Positions 29,807 to 40,519 of a stretch of 64,000 nt of DNA are shown piece after piece. Each line of letters starts with the position of its first letter. The first letter of the stretch is position 1. The notes beneath the pieces were generated by a model, which was given only the letters and a program-made list of their open reading frames with translations, did no database searches and had not been told where the DNA came from. Made by a program: the position numbers and the translations under genes. Source of the stretch: Notospermus geniculatus. Taxonomy: Eukaryota > Nemertea > Pilidiophora > Heteronemertea > Lineidae. The stretch covers positions 59,960 through 123,959 of the forward strand of contig NMRB01000769.1 of the NCBI GenBank assembly GCA_002633025.1, given 5' to 3'.

Positions 29807-30540
29807 GTCCATGGACCATGTGCTCACCCGTTTGGACATAATAGTGTAATGACAGAGAGAGGTACTAGTATATCAGTTATATGAGCAATCTGGGTAAGTC
29901 ATTCTCAAGTTGTAGGACTTCAATGATTTTCAGTTTATGCCACTTGGCGGCCATATTGGATGTCCAATTGGGCCAAAACTTCACACTGCACATAAAGGTC
30001 ATCTAGAGGGACCCACATAGCACATTTGAGTGCTCTGGGTCAAGTCGTTCCTGAGTTATAGCACACTTGATGATTTTCGGGTTACGCCACCTGACGGCCA
30101 TATTGGAAGTTTAATCAGGCCGAAATTTGACGTGCGTGTAAAGGTCATCTAGAGGGAGGTAAATATCAAGATTGAGCACTCTGGGTCAAGCCGTTCCTGA
30201 GTTATAGCACTTGGAAGATTTTCAGGTTACGCCACCTGGCGGCCATATTGGATGTCCGATCGGGCCGAAACTCGGTAATTTTGAAGGTACCCTCTAATAC
30301 ACGTTTATGCAAGATATGAAGACGCTCGGTGAAATAATGAAGAATTGTGGCAGGTTCGTTACTTTTGTCGAACTTTCACCTCTGTGACCTTGAAAAGTAG
30401 GTCAAATCAGAAACCCGTTGTATATGTTATGTATCCTAATATGATACACCTATGATAAAAATTTGGAGATGATCAAGTCATTAGTTCAGGAGTTATTGCA
30501 CTTTTTGTGTTTTTGGTTTTGGCCACCTGGAGGCCAAGCC
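29807..30540. repeat. Palindromic end plus tandem 110-130-bp repeats
   Basis: ATGAAATGGTCCATGGACC starts the element. Then GCGGCCATATTGGATGTCC / CTGGGTCAAGTCGTTCCTGA units recur about four times. TGTGACCTTGAAAAGTAGG occurs at about 30389. The first 240 bp equal the insertion at 21111-21359 in reverse complement. Confidence 0.7.
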
Positions 30541-30663
30541 AATAAATCAAATGTGACCCATCCAATGTGGAGATAGAGTTCATTTTCATTTACATATTTA
30601 CTAATTGGCAAATTTCTCACTTGATTCTCTTACATAAATTGTTGCATACGTCCATTACAGCAC

Positions 30664-30951
30664 TTTAGTTTAATGGGAAATGCATTAGACAGCCAAACTT
30701 CGGAGGCGTATTCTGCAAAATCTGCCGCTTCGAAATCAATGTGAATAGTACAAAATGTACATTTTGACCGACTGAATTTTGAAAATGTCATTAATCCATT
30801 TTAACAAATGTTTAATGGAACCTCGTCCCCAGGTGGACATTCGCATATTTGCACAGGTTTTGCATATGACTGGAGCACGGCTTTGCCTGCTGGCTATATT
30901 CACTCGCTATGGGAGTGAATCAAAACAAACCCCGCGAGCTATTCGCTTTAA
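30664..30951. mobile_element. Left-deleted copy of the 16393-16784 element
   Basis: Right arm text CCCCGCGAGCTATTCGCT is kept, and the left arm and about 100 bp of interior are gone. It shows deletion after the duplication. Confidence 0.7.
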
Positions 30952-31346
30952 GTATCATGGAGACTGAATCACATACACGTAAAAAGAATTGCTATTGCAC
31001 TTTGTCTTTATTAATTCAAATTGCAATTTGACTGGACTACAACTTCATCAGTCAATAGAGGATGTTCTCTAAGGGCATGTAGATAACGCGGATATCCGCC
31101 GGATATCCGCGTTTTTAAAAAACGCGGATATTCGAAAACGCGGAAAGTCGAAAACGCGGAAAAATAAAAAATAAGGGGAAATAAACAGGTAGCCTCTTAT
31201 AGACAACTCAAGATATACTAGTAATGGAAGGTCCCATCTGGGACCGTCGGTAGACCGTCGGTAGATGGCTGAGCATACCAGCGCCGAAGGCGCGATGACG
31301 GCGGTACCGGAAAATTCTAATTATAAACAGAACAGTGCAGAAGCCG

Positions 31347-31382
31347 TTAGAGGGTGTCTACAAAACTAAGACCTAAGACCTA
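31347..31382. mobile_element. Terminus of the 1-618 element family
   Basis: GGGTGTCTACAAAACTAAGA followed by CCTAAGACCTA equals the reverse complement of 590-618. The rest lies in the gap. Confidence 0.75.
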
Positions 31383-31726
31383 NNNNNNNNNNNNNNNNNN
31401 NNNNNNNNNNNNNNNNNNNNNNNNNNNNNNNNNNNNNNNNNNNNNNNNNNNNNNNNNNNNNNNNNNNNNNNNNNNNNNNNNNNNNNNNNNNNNNNNNNNN
31501 NNNNNNNNNNNNNNNNNNNNNNNNNNNNNNNNNNNNNNNNNNNNNNNNNNNNNNNNNNNNNNNNNNNNNNNNNNNNNNNNNNNNNNNNNNNNNNNNNNNN
31601 NNNNNNNNNNNNNNNNNNNNNNNNNNNNNNNNNNNNNNNNNNNNNNNNNNNNNNNNNNNNNNNNNNNNNNNNNNNNNNNNNNNNNNNNNNNNNNNNNNNN
31701 NNNNNNNNNNNNNNNNNNNNNNNNNN
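31383..31726. other. Assembly gap, 344 N
   Basis: Run of N. Open frames reported across it are meaningless. Confidence 0.95.
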
Positions 31727-31809
31727 GCGGATATCCGCGTTATCCGCGTTTTCTACATGCCCGTTTTCTAATCCACTGCAAGTGTCACCATACCCTGCCA
31801 ATATCTTAA

Positions 31810-32059
31810 AGGAGCTGGACGCCGAAGTTGTAAACACTCACTCACTGGTTCTCTATCCACGCGACGCCTGCGGTGCTGCCACCTATTGTCGGTGATGTGT
31901 ACTGACGTGAATATCGTGAGTGAGTTGCATCGGACCGGGAACCAGTCTAACGATCACGGGGCGCGACTGGTGCTGCCACCTGCACGAAGGCATAAAACTA
32001 GTTTGCCGACCATGTTTGTAAACAAACCAGCTTGTTTACAACTTCGGCGTCTAATTCCT
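31810..32059. mobile_element. TTAA-flanked TIR element, 250 bp
   Basis: AGGAGCTGGACGCCGAAGTT is mirrored by AACTTCGGCGTCTAATTCCT. TTAA lies at 31806-31809 and 32060-32063. Copy 1 has the unfilled site CCAATATCTTAAGACACGAG at 16936, an exact match after removing the insert and one TTAA. Confidence 0.9.
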
Positions 32060-33081
32060 TTAAGACACGAGGCGAAAAAGCTGAAGTGGAGTTCATGGAT
32101 GAGACACAACGACTCCAGCCCGAAAGTCTGTCGAGTTATTCCCCGCCAGTTTTCGGAGAAGACAAGCGGCGAAAATTCGGACAGACTAATGAGCGGCATC
32201 TACACTGAGTAGATTTATCCCACATTTTATTCTTGCCAGAGCCTTCTCCTCCGTACGTTCACAATACGGTCGAATCCCACTTACCTGATATCCGAGTCAA
32301 AGTGTGACACTAAACTTCGAAGTGTTCAACTACCGGCGTGCATTATTGCCGGCGGTTGTGGTGAGGTTTACCGACATGGCCCTCCACAGAGGCTTAATCC
32401 ACTTGGGAGGTCGCGTACCGGACTTTGATCCATGGGAACTTTTTCCGCGTTCACATTGGTGTGACAGGAAAGAGTGTCCTCAGGAAAAACTGTCCGGGCA
32501 ACGAAATATCGTATTGTTACATTACAATCGCTGGCGAACGGTTTCTACAGCAACGCCCCTTAATCCGTGGAACAATAGAATTTGACTCTCTTTGGGCGTT
32601 CTTTGCTGTTAAGTCGGGTCATTAAGCGACAAATGTCTGAACAGGTACGCGTGGGGCAGACCTCCCCGTTCACTAAGTGCATTATATTGCCCTGACCGGG
32701 TGAGGGTCGCCACTTGCGCATCAATGTGCATTGAGCGGGAGTACTGTGCCGTCTTCTTCTACTTAGACAGTGACAGTGACAGTGACAGTCATGACCGCGG
32801 ACACAGTCATATGAAACCACAAAATGATATTGAACATGACACAAAACAATCCTTCAATAAGCCTCTGTCACGCTTGCGAAACTTGGCCTGCGTTTAATTG
32901 CGATAGACAATCGCAGGTTTACTGTCGCAAATTAACGCAAACTATCGCAGACGTTGCGATAATATTGCAGACAGTCGCGTATAATCGTGAAATTTTGGAA
33001 ATGTTCAGAACATTAAACCTTGTCCAGTTCCAGTTCCAATATTTAAATTTTAGGTCATTTTGTCATCTCTGGTTACTCCAG

Positions 33082-33290
33082 GAGACGAGCTGCTTGCCCG
33101 AGTGAAGATATTTTACGTGTGGCATTAACAGGGAAGACTGTAATCGAAACCTGCGCAGCTCTGTGCGAGAAGACAGAAAATTGTTCGGCTTTCCTGTTAT
33201 GTTATTGGGCAAAGACAGATTGTTATTTGAAAAATGCAAGTTGTGTTCAACATGCCGTCAATGCTTCGTTTGATTACTACGATAAAGTCG
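33082..33290 (+). CDS. PAN/apple-like module exon, copy 2
   Basis: Same acceptor, same CG|GTAAGT donor, same 209-bp length and phase 1-1 as 19266-19474, with an intact frame and essentially the same cysteine-rich peptide. It would join to the exon at 36010 across a 2.7-kb intron that has gained a mariner-type insertion. Confidence 0.65.
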
Positions 33291-33489
33291 GTAAGTCTCT
33301 AATTACAGATCTTCCTTTAGTAACAAGTAACAGGCTCTAGCACCAAACACGGGGGCCTTTGTCCCCTTTCACATCTTATTCAACCTAGACTCTTAGCTCC
33401 CTGTTTGTCCAGGGCTTCTTCCATATTATAACTTCCTTCCGTCATTAGGTTCTAGCTCATTCACCTCTGGGATCTCTTCTACATAGCGC

Positions 33490-33532
33490 CTGAGGAAGAC
33501 CCCGATTGGGGTCGAAAATTTGCGAAATATTC
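33490..33532 (+). ncRNA. Hammerhead-like core, copy 2
   Basis: CTGAGGA, GACCCC-GATT-GGGGTC, GAAA and TTC in the same order as 19662-19704. The same reservations apply. Confidence 0.3.
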
Positions 33533-33870
33533 GGAGACGACTTTCCGATTTATTGTATACTGCGTGTTGTTTTTGTGCTGCTTTTTTGATATCTAAGTCT
33601 GGGTCGTGTTAGGATGCATCAGAGATGAATTAGATGGCTCGACGTCCGCAAACTCTACTGTCATGATTACAAATAAAAATACTCGTTTCGTGAGAGCAAT
33701 ATCAGGTAACAACTACCAAGGGCAAAAACTATATGTAGGTACAAACAGCAAAAACCCAGTCTACGGTGGACATGGTAGATGACGTCGCCAAAATCAAGTA
33801 TGCGCATGCGCACTCTGTATCATGGCATCTGTTTTCTGGGTTTAGGCCTGGTTTATTCTGTAATAGTATA

Positions 33871-34393
33871 CAGGGTGGTCAAAAAAAGCACATGCATACT
33901 TCGACTACCGAGAGCCCAAAACTACTGATGGCATTAGATGAAGAATCTATCTAGAAGAAAGAAGACACCAAGGTATCCCGATTCGGTCCAGCGGTACGAG
34001 CTGCCGACCCTATTTTGTAAAGCAAGCTGGAGGCCCTTGGTGAATTGTTCCGTACAGAACAATCAAGAGCATACACAACAGCGTAGTCTTGCAACTGACA
34101 AAAGGATTATCCTGTGGAATGGTCAAACAAAAAATGAAGTACAGGTAAGCTACATGTAGAACATGAAAATCAAACTTAACATCTTATGGCACCGCGGTTC
34201 ACCGGTAAGTTAGTTATTAAGGACCACTGACTTTGCTTCGCAAAAATGGCTCTGGAGGTAAAAAAAACTACTGGACCGAATCGAGATATCTTGGTCTTAT
34301 TTTTCTCCTAGAAAGATTGTCTGTCCATTCATACCAGTGGTTTGGGACTGAGGGTGGTGGAAGTATGCTTGTGCGGTCTTTTTGACCACCCTG
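33871..34393. mobile_element. TA-flanked TIR element (Tc1/mariner-type), 523 bp
   Basis: CAGGGTGGTCAAAAAAAGCA is mirrored by TCTTTTTGACCACCCTG. TA flanks both ends. The other duplication copy reads GTATATATATCGGG at about 20055, exactly the sequence left when the insert and one TA are removed. Same family as 46110-46634. It is non-autonomous. Confidence 0.92.
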
Positions 34394-35497
34394 TATATAT
34401 CGGGTGGCCCCAAAAAACTGGACTAAATTCAAATTCGAGTAACTTCATTAGTTTTCAGGGCACTTCACTGAAATTTTGTACACCTGACAAAACGTTTGTC
34501 ATCTACCATTGCAATAAATTTCATCAGCCTACATGCACTGGTATCACTATTGTCACAGTGAAACAACATAGAACGTTAGTCAAAAAATGATATGCCGGGA
34601 AAAATGTTTTTCAGACTTCCGAATTTCAAACAAGTGGAACATCCTTACCGGCCATAATTTCGACAACTGTCATAGTAGGCCAGTGATATTTATGTCTTGC
34701 ATCATATGGTTATAAGCTATATATGACAAAAAAATCAAACATGTAGCTCTATCCCAGTACAAATGCTGATGAAGTGGAATTGACATGGCGAAAAATGCAA
34801 TGCAGGTATGTTCACCCTCATAAATCATTTCAAATAATGGCTAATATTCGTTGATTTTAATTGCTCGACATTTGTACAGGGATAAAGTTATATGTCTGCA
34901 TTTTTTATTAAAAATACCTATGAACCTTACGATATAAAGCACTAAGTGTACTACAACAATTGTCGAAGTTATGGGCGGTTGAAGGTGTGTCAGTTTTTTG
35001 CACAAATTTTGGTAGGTTTTTTCGGCATGCCATTTTTAGACATGCGTTGAATTTTTTTTATTGTAGCAAAACCGGACTGCGAAAACTAATGAAATTTGTA
35101 GGACTTATAGGTAATAACCATCTATTGAAGTTTGTAAAATGTGGATGCCATCCTTTGTTATATTAGACGAAACTTAATTCTATTCATCTGACGGAAAATA
35201 AATATCTGTCAGCATTGAGTAAAGTGACGTCAGATGAGTATCTGAGAGACTTATCTCCCTCGAACCAATGGACCAATCTGACGTTCCTCGTCGTGTGGTG
35301 CGTGCGATGAGGTCATTTCAATGAGTCGGCCGAGCGGCAAAAATAGCACTTTTGTCAATTCCAACGATTTAACTACTGTAAAATATGAGGCAACTTGGAT
35401 TACTAGATACCGACAAGAAAGCAAGTAGATTGACGTGTGTTTTGTCAAGTTTGACCCAGCCATGTCAAGGGACATCCAAAAGGACACTGCGGCGGCG

Positions 35498-35873
35498 ATG
35501 TCGATTTAGAGGAATCAGAGGAATCGGAGGAAAATTCAGTCTGCAGCCCATCAGTCACACACAATCACAAGACTATCATGTACTAAATATATAAACACAG
35601 CCACGTGGTTGTGTAAGCGTCATAACAGCTTTAGTGGAACTTGCAATTCGGCCCTTTTCTCCTAAAGTGCTGGCTTTCGGCCCTCAAGTCATTTTAAATG
35701 TCTTATCACCAACCTCGATGATGATGAATTTATTATCACAACTCAATTGCCCAGGAAATGTTATGAATTAACTATTCTGATAATTTCATATTTTGTATTA
35801 TGGTGATTTTCTGGATTTTCCAGCCCGATTCCTGTGATTCCTCCGATTCCTCTGATTCCTCTAATTCGACATG
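35498..35873. mobile_element. TIR element with GAGGAATCAGAGG ends
   Basis: ATGTCGATTTAGAGGAATCA is mirrored by CTCTGATTCCTCTAATTCGACAT-type text at the right. It is private to copy 2 (copy 1 has unrelated sequence at 21494-21525). Confidence 0.65.
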
Positions 35874-36009
35874 GCCTATACATACATGAACACATCCTTC
35901 GAAACTCGGTGAAAATTGCGTCATTTCAATAGTCTGTTTTATTCCCAGCGACCAAGTATCGAATCATTAACTCGTACCAAAGTCATTAAAAGCACCTGTC
36001 TAATTGCAG

Positions 36010-36167
36010 GTTTTCCACGGCCAGCAGCGATTCGATTCGTCAAATCATCCGAGAAATCAGTGGACTATATTAATAGTAGTATTTTGAGCACCTACCACAA
36101 CGTCTCGATCGTTCGTTGTGGTTTATCTTGCCTACTTTCCATCCTGTGCAACAACATTTATTTTACT
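36010..36167 (+). CDS. PAN/apple-like 3' exon, copy 2, cut by N
   Basis: Acceptor CTGTCTAATTGCAG and phase as in 21663. The peptide is identical to that copy except one residue (I-N-S-S for I-N-G-S) up to N-I-Y-F-T, where a single N and unrelated sequence follow. The break is most likely an assembly join, not a biological truncation. Confidence 0.6.
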
Positions 36168-36168
36168 N
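36168..36168. other. Single N, assembly junction
   Basis: It separates the truncated PAN-like exon from a block that is repeated 820 bp downstream. Confidence 0.85.
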
Positions 36169-36990
36169 GGTCATCTGACCTAGGGGTACATATGTACCAA
36201 GTTTCAGATCAATAGCCCCAGCGGTTACAAAACGTGCCCTGCTAACGGACGACGACGACGATGACGGACGACGCCGGACGACGACGGACGACGGACGCTG
36301 CACCATTGTAAGAGCTCACAGGTGAGCTAAAAAGGTAAAATTAACATGCAACAGAAAGAAATTGTTATGATGGCAAACAATGATTGAAGATCTTAAACAA
36401 AACAACTTGAGGTAGGCCTAGGCCTATACCGTTTCAATCATACTGATGCTTCTTTTTCGGTAGGTTGAACGGCGCTGGTCATTCTTCGTGATATATTCAA
36501 CCTTTTTTTAAATATTTCTTCGGCTAACTTCCATTTCTAATTCTGCATACTCGTGATTCTCCCTGAAATACCGATTACCAGATGGAAATATGTAAAATGA
36601 ATGAATATTTAAAATTGGCGAGAAGAATCTTCTCCGAAACGTCAGTAAATTTTAATCTGGAGTAAGTTCTGAGATGCCCCCTCAGCATTCTGTCGTAAAA
36701 TAGGCCTACAGCCAAAATTGCCGATTCTCCCTGAAATACCGATTACCAAATGGAAATATGTAACATGAATGAATATTTAAAATTGCAAGAAGAATCTTTT
36801 CGGAAACTTCAGTAAATTTTCATTTTTTCACAATTCTGTCTGGAGAAAGTTCTGAGATGCCCCCTCAGCATCGGTCCTAAAAGGCGGGAAATTCGAAAAT
36901 GAACTGATCGTTCTGACGGAAAATACAGCCAAAATTGCCGATTTTTTTGTGTTTATTGCATTCAAGAACATCTTATACATTATCAGTACT
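36169..36990. repeat. Tandem duplicate block, unit 1
   Basis: Starts GGTCATCTGACCTAGGGGTA, passes a GACGACGACG tract and an AAGAGCTCACAGGTGAGCT end, then AATACCGATTACCA-containing text repeated twice. Nearly identical to unit 2. It begins directly at the N. Confidence 0.85.
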
Positions 36991-37796
36991 GGTCATCTGA
37001 CCTAGGGGTACATATGTACCAAGTTTCAGATCAATAGCCCCAGCGGTTACAAAACGTGCCCTGCTAACGGACGACGACGACGGACGACGCCGGACGACGG
37101 ACGCTGCACCATTGTAAGAGCTCACGGGTGAGCTAAAAAGGTAAAATTAACATGCAACAGAAAGAAATTGTTATGATGGCAAACAATGATTGAAGATCTT
37201 AAACAAAACAACTTGAGGTAGGCCTAGGCCTATACCGTTTCAATCATACTGGTGCTTCTTTTTCGGTAGGTTGAACGGCGCTGGTCATTCTTCGTGATAT
37301 ATTCAACCTTTTTTTTAATATTTCTTCGGCTAACTTCCATTTCTAATTCTGCATACTCGTGATTCTCCCTGAAATACCGATTACCAGATGGAAATATGTA
37401 AAATGAATGAATATTTAAAATTGGCGAGAAGAATCTTCTCCGAAACGTCAGTAAATTTTAATCTGGAGTAAGTTCTGAGATGCCCCTCAGCATTCTGACG
37501 TAAAATAGGCCTACAGCCAAAATTGCCGATTCTCCCTGAAATACTGATTACCAAATGGAAATATGTAACATGAATGAATATTTAAAATTGCAAGAAGAAT
37601 ATTTTCGGAAACTTCAGTAAATTTTCATTTTTTCACAATTCGGTCTGGAGAAAGTTCTGAGATGCCCCCTCAGCATCGGTCCTAAAAGGCGGGAAATTCG
37701 AAAATGAACTGATCATTCTGACGGAAAATACAGCCAAAATTGCCGATTTTTTGGTGTTTATTGCATTCAAGAACATCTTATACATTTATCAGTACA
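36991..37796. repeat. Tandem duplicate block, unit 2
   Basis: Same order as unit 1 with small indels (a shorter GACGAC tract, one C fewer in GATGCCCC). Confidence 0.85.
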
Positions 37797-38034
37797 TCAC
37801 TACCACATCACACCACATTTCAATGGAGTCTCACATCTAAAACTACCGAAAAATCGAAAATGCTTGGGACGACTCACATTTCCCTGGGTAGATCGATGGA
37901 TTGATCGGTGCTGCCCTCTATCATCGAAATATGGAAGCCCCGATCGTGAGCGCTCGGCCCCGAGTGCGTTCCGAAGTTCGGGGATGCCGCATAAGGCATC
38001 GAAGAGTTGCCGTAAAGAGAAACCGTTGCCGTAA

Positions 38035-38993
38035 ACAGCAACGGGAGTTGCCTCTGACGGCAGCGCTGCCGAATTTTGACGTTTGCCGAACTGATATTAC
38101 CTGGTACTGCGCTGAACAGAGCCCGGAGAGAGACCAACCGCCACGACCGAGTTCCTCATTCGAAATGACCACGATCGAAGTTCGCGATTACGCAAGATCA
38201 CTCGCGACCTCTTCCGATCATCGGTAAATCGGCACTTTTCTACAGCAATACATTTTGGGGCCCGCTGGGGCACATTTCTAATGCCTCATTCGCTGCGGTT
38301 TACTGCGGTTGAAGGGAGGTATTCATGTGATAAACCAAGACTGACCCCCTCGTTTATTATGCATGAACGGTGCCTCGCTTGCTGACCATTTCCACTCAAC
38401 CCTAATCGGAGCCTCACCTGAAGCACTAACGCACGAACAACCGGTGAGGACCCAGTATATTGCCGTGGCACTGCTCTGTCTCCCGGCCCGAGGCAGAGAA
38501 TGTTAGCCTGGTCCCACTGGCCTACTCCTGATGGCATTGTGAATATCAGTCAGCGCCACCATCGATGGCTAGAGGAACCAGGCAGGCATAAAGCGACACG
38601 TTTTGCTTATTATGGCGACCAAGTTCTTACATACACACATCATCGCATATCACAGTGCTCACGAGTCACAGTGCGCACTGGACAGCTCGACAAGACTGTT
38701 CGAATCTAGTATTTGAATGATCTTAGTTATCAATCAGGCATCGAAACTGTTGCTTCACATAAAATATCTTAGTTATCAATTAGGCATGGAAACTGTTGCT
38801 TCACATAAAAGAATGAGTTGAATATAATGGTACCTTACCTGATGAAGGGTTAGTAATGGGATCACAAAGCGCCGAACTTCTCAAGTGATGAAAAGGATGG
38901 CGGTTATTTTTACTGAAGCATAATGTGCCGCTGAGATCATGTGATTCAAAATCACCAATCAGAAGGCGTCCTCAAAATTAATCTGGAATTTAA
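38035..38993. repeat. Near-identical 1-kb repeat, copy 1
   Basis: ACAGCAACGGGAGTTGCCTC through CCTCAAAATTAATCTGGAAT recurs at 40520-41517. Copy 1 lacks about 36 bp present in copy 2 (after TGCATGAACGGT). It contains the CGGCAGCGCTGCCG palindrome and the TAGCCTGGT repeat. Confidence 0.85.
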
Positions 38994-39404
38994 CAAGAGG
39001 CCCATGGGCCTTGCGCTCAGCTGACGTAGTTGTTTGGAGTGGTAACTGTAATGGGCAATTGTTTCCAAGGTGAAGAAGACATTGTGTGTAAATTTGTTGT
39101 TTGTTGAAAACAGGAGGATTACGACAGAATGATGTTTCCTATCAGGTAATTTGTTAACACTGGAAATGTACAACACTCAGAGACATTACACCAGATTTAA
39201 CACTGAAAACGTACAGCACTCAGAGATATTACACTGAGAATTAACAGTGGAAACGTGCAACATTCGGAGATGTTTCACCAGTAGGCCTATCCAATGAATT
39301 CACATTGAAACGTGCAACACACTCAGTGTCAATTGTGCCTACAGGCCCTTGTCATTGTGTTGCGTGAAGGATGTTTCATCATCATGTTCAATCATTTTGG
39401 TTGA
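38994..39404. repeat. Imperfect 60-bp tandem around 39150-39340
   Basis: Four diverged units of CACTGGAAATGTACAACACT / CAGAGATATTACAC type. Nothing coding. Confidence 0.55.
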
Positions 39405-39872
39405 GCAGGCCTTGGCAGTGGCAGTCAGGAAGCGGGCGCGATCGCGCCGGCGCCCGAAAATCTCATTTACCAGCGTTTATGATAGCGCCCGTAAAAGTAA
39501 CATGGAGCGCAAGAAATTTTCACGCCTGTTGACATTTATGCCAGCGCTAACGAAGTCGCGCCCGTAACATTCTGACGGGATTGACGGGATCTGAAACTGT
39601 GTTTCGGTTTTTTGTGGTGCATTGTAGGCCTACACCTCATGGAAAAGCAATGTTAGAGTTAGTAATTGGTTAGACATCGGATGTTGTGTCAGGTGAAGCA
39701 TCGTGTAAAAAAATATACATGTAGCTCCCGTAGGTAAGTCACGGGAGTGACATGAATTTAGCTCCAGTGGGCAAACTGACGGGAGTGATTAACAAATAGC
39801 TCCCGCCATAAACCTACGGGAGTGACAGATCACTCCCGAAGCTTTTTTTCCTGACTGCCACTGCCTTGCAGG
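39405..39872. mobile_element. TIR element with CAGTGGCAGTCAGGAA ends and hairpin series
   Basis: CTTGGCAGTGGCAGTCAGGA is mirrored by TCCTGACTGCCACTGCCTTG. Inside, 39724-39840 has three successive CTCC(C/A)G...CGGGAGTGA stem-loops spaced by about 40 bases, and a further CACTCCCG. Short frames only. Confidence 0.7.
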
Positions 39873-40518
39873 AATTATACTCACAGTATAAAAATAGTGC
39901 CAATGGCACTGTGCCCGCTTGGCTTGACAGCATAGTTGTACGAATCATCAGCAATCTCACTTAAGCCATATCCTAAGTACAAACATGCCAAATTGCCATA
40001 TAAAAGTATCATTGGGTAACAAGTTGATGAAGATCCATTTTTAGTTTTGGCCCCCTAGTGGCAAAGTCAAGAGCCAGATTTCGCCCAAATTTTGTGTGTG
40101 AGTTGCTATAGCCTAGAGGAAGATATGTGCAAAGTTTCAAAGGAATAGCTGAAACCATTACAAGAAGTGCCAATTTCGTAACTTCAGACAAACTTTGACC
40201 TCTGTGACCTTGAAAATTAGGTCAAATTAAAAACTGGGGTATAGTGTTATGTATCCTCATTAGATATACCCATGATAAAAATTTGATGAAGATCCGTCTC
40301 GTAGTTAGGGAGAAATAGCACTTTAGGTGATTTTGGTTTTGGCCCCCTGGTGGCAATGTCAAGAACCAGATTTCACCGAAATGCTATCTGTAAGTTGCTA
40401 TTACCTTGAGGTACATGTGTACAAAGTTTCAACACAATAACTCAAACCATTATCAAAATATAGCCCTTTGTAATTTTTCACAAAACGCCCCCTGGAGGCC
40501 AAAATAGGAATCCAACCG
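39873..40518. repeat. Diverged tandem repeat of TTTTGGCCCCCTGGTGGCAA type
   Basis: Units of about 120-300 bp containing TTGGCCCCCTAGTGGCAAAG, GAAGATCC and TGACCTCTGTGACCTTGAAA recur. This is the same broad repeat family as 29880-30540, 53500-53800 and 58560-59200. It ends at an N (40519). Confidence 0.6.
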
Positions 40519-40519
40519 N
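40519..40519. other. Single N, assembly junction
   Basis: It marks the abrupt start of the second copy of the 38035-38993 block. Confidence 0.85.

Larger units (their letters stand above)
31073..31762. mobile_element. TIR element with GGGCATGTAGA ends and about 9-bp target duplication
   Basis: GGGCATGTAGATAACGCGG is mirrored by CCGCGTTTTCTACATGCCC. GTTCTCTAA (31064-31072) and GTTTTCTAA (31763-31771) flank it, and copy 1 has the single site GATGTTATCTAATCCACTGC at 16900. A 9-bp duplication suggests a Mutator-like target, with 8 bp (hAT) not excluded. Its centre is an assembly gap and includes an end of the 1-618 family. Confidence 0.8.
30544..36167. repeat. Segmental duplication, copy 2
   Basis: Matches 16187-21960. 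Insertions private to this copy lie at 31073-31762, 31810-32059, 33871-34393 and 35498-35873. The match is cut by a single N at 36168, in the middle of the 3' PAN-like exon. Confidence 0.85.

Noticed and set aside
24627-29865. Outer terminal inverted repeats of the HIRAN/PHD cluster
   Set aside because: CAGTTC occurs near both ends (24632, and 29788 on the other strand) but the match does not extend, so I do not claim TIRs.
31354-31837. Long open frames on both strands across 31354-31837
   Set aside because: They consist almost entirely of N from the assembly gap.
39724-39845. CRISPR-like array of repeats with spacers
   Set aside because: Eukaryotic context. The repeats are inverted stem-loops, not direct repeats of constant length, and only three units exist.
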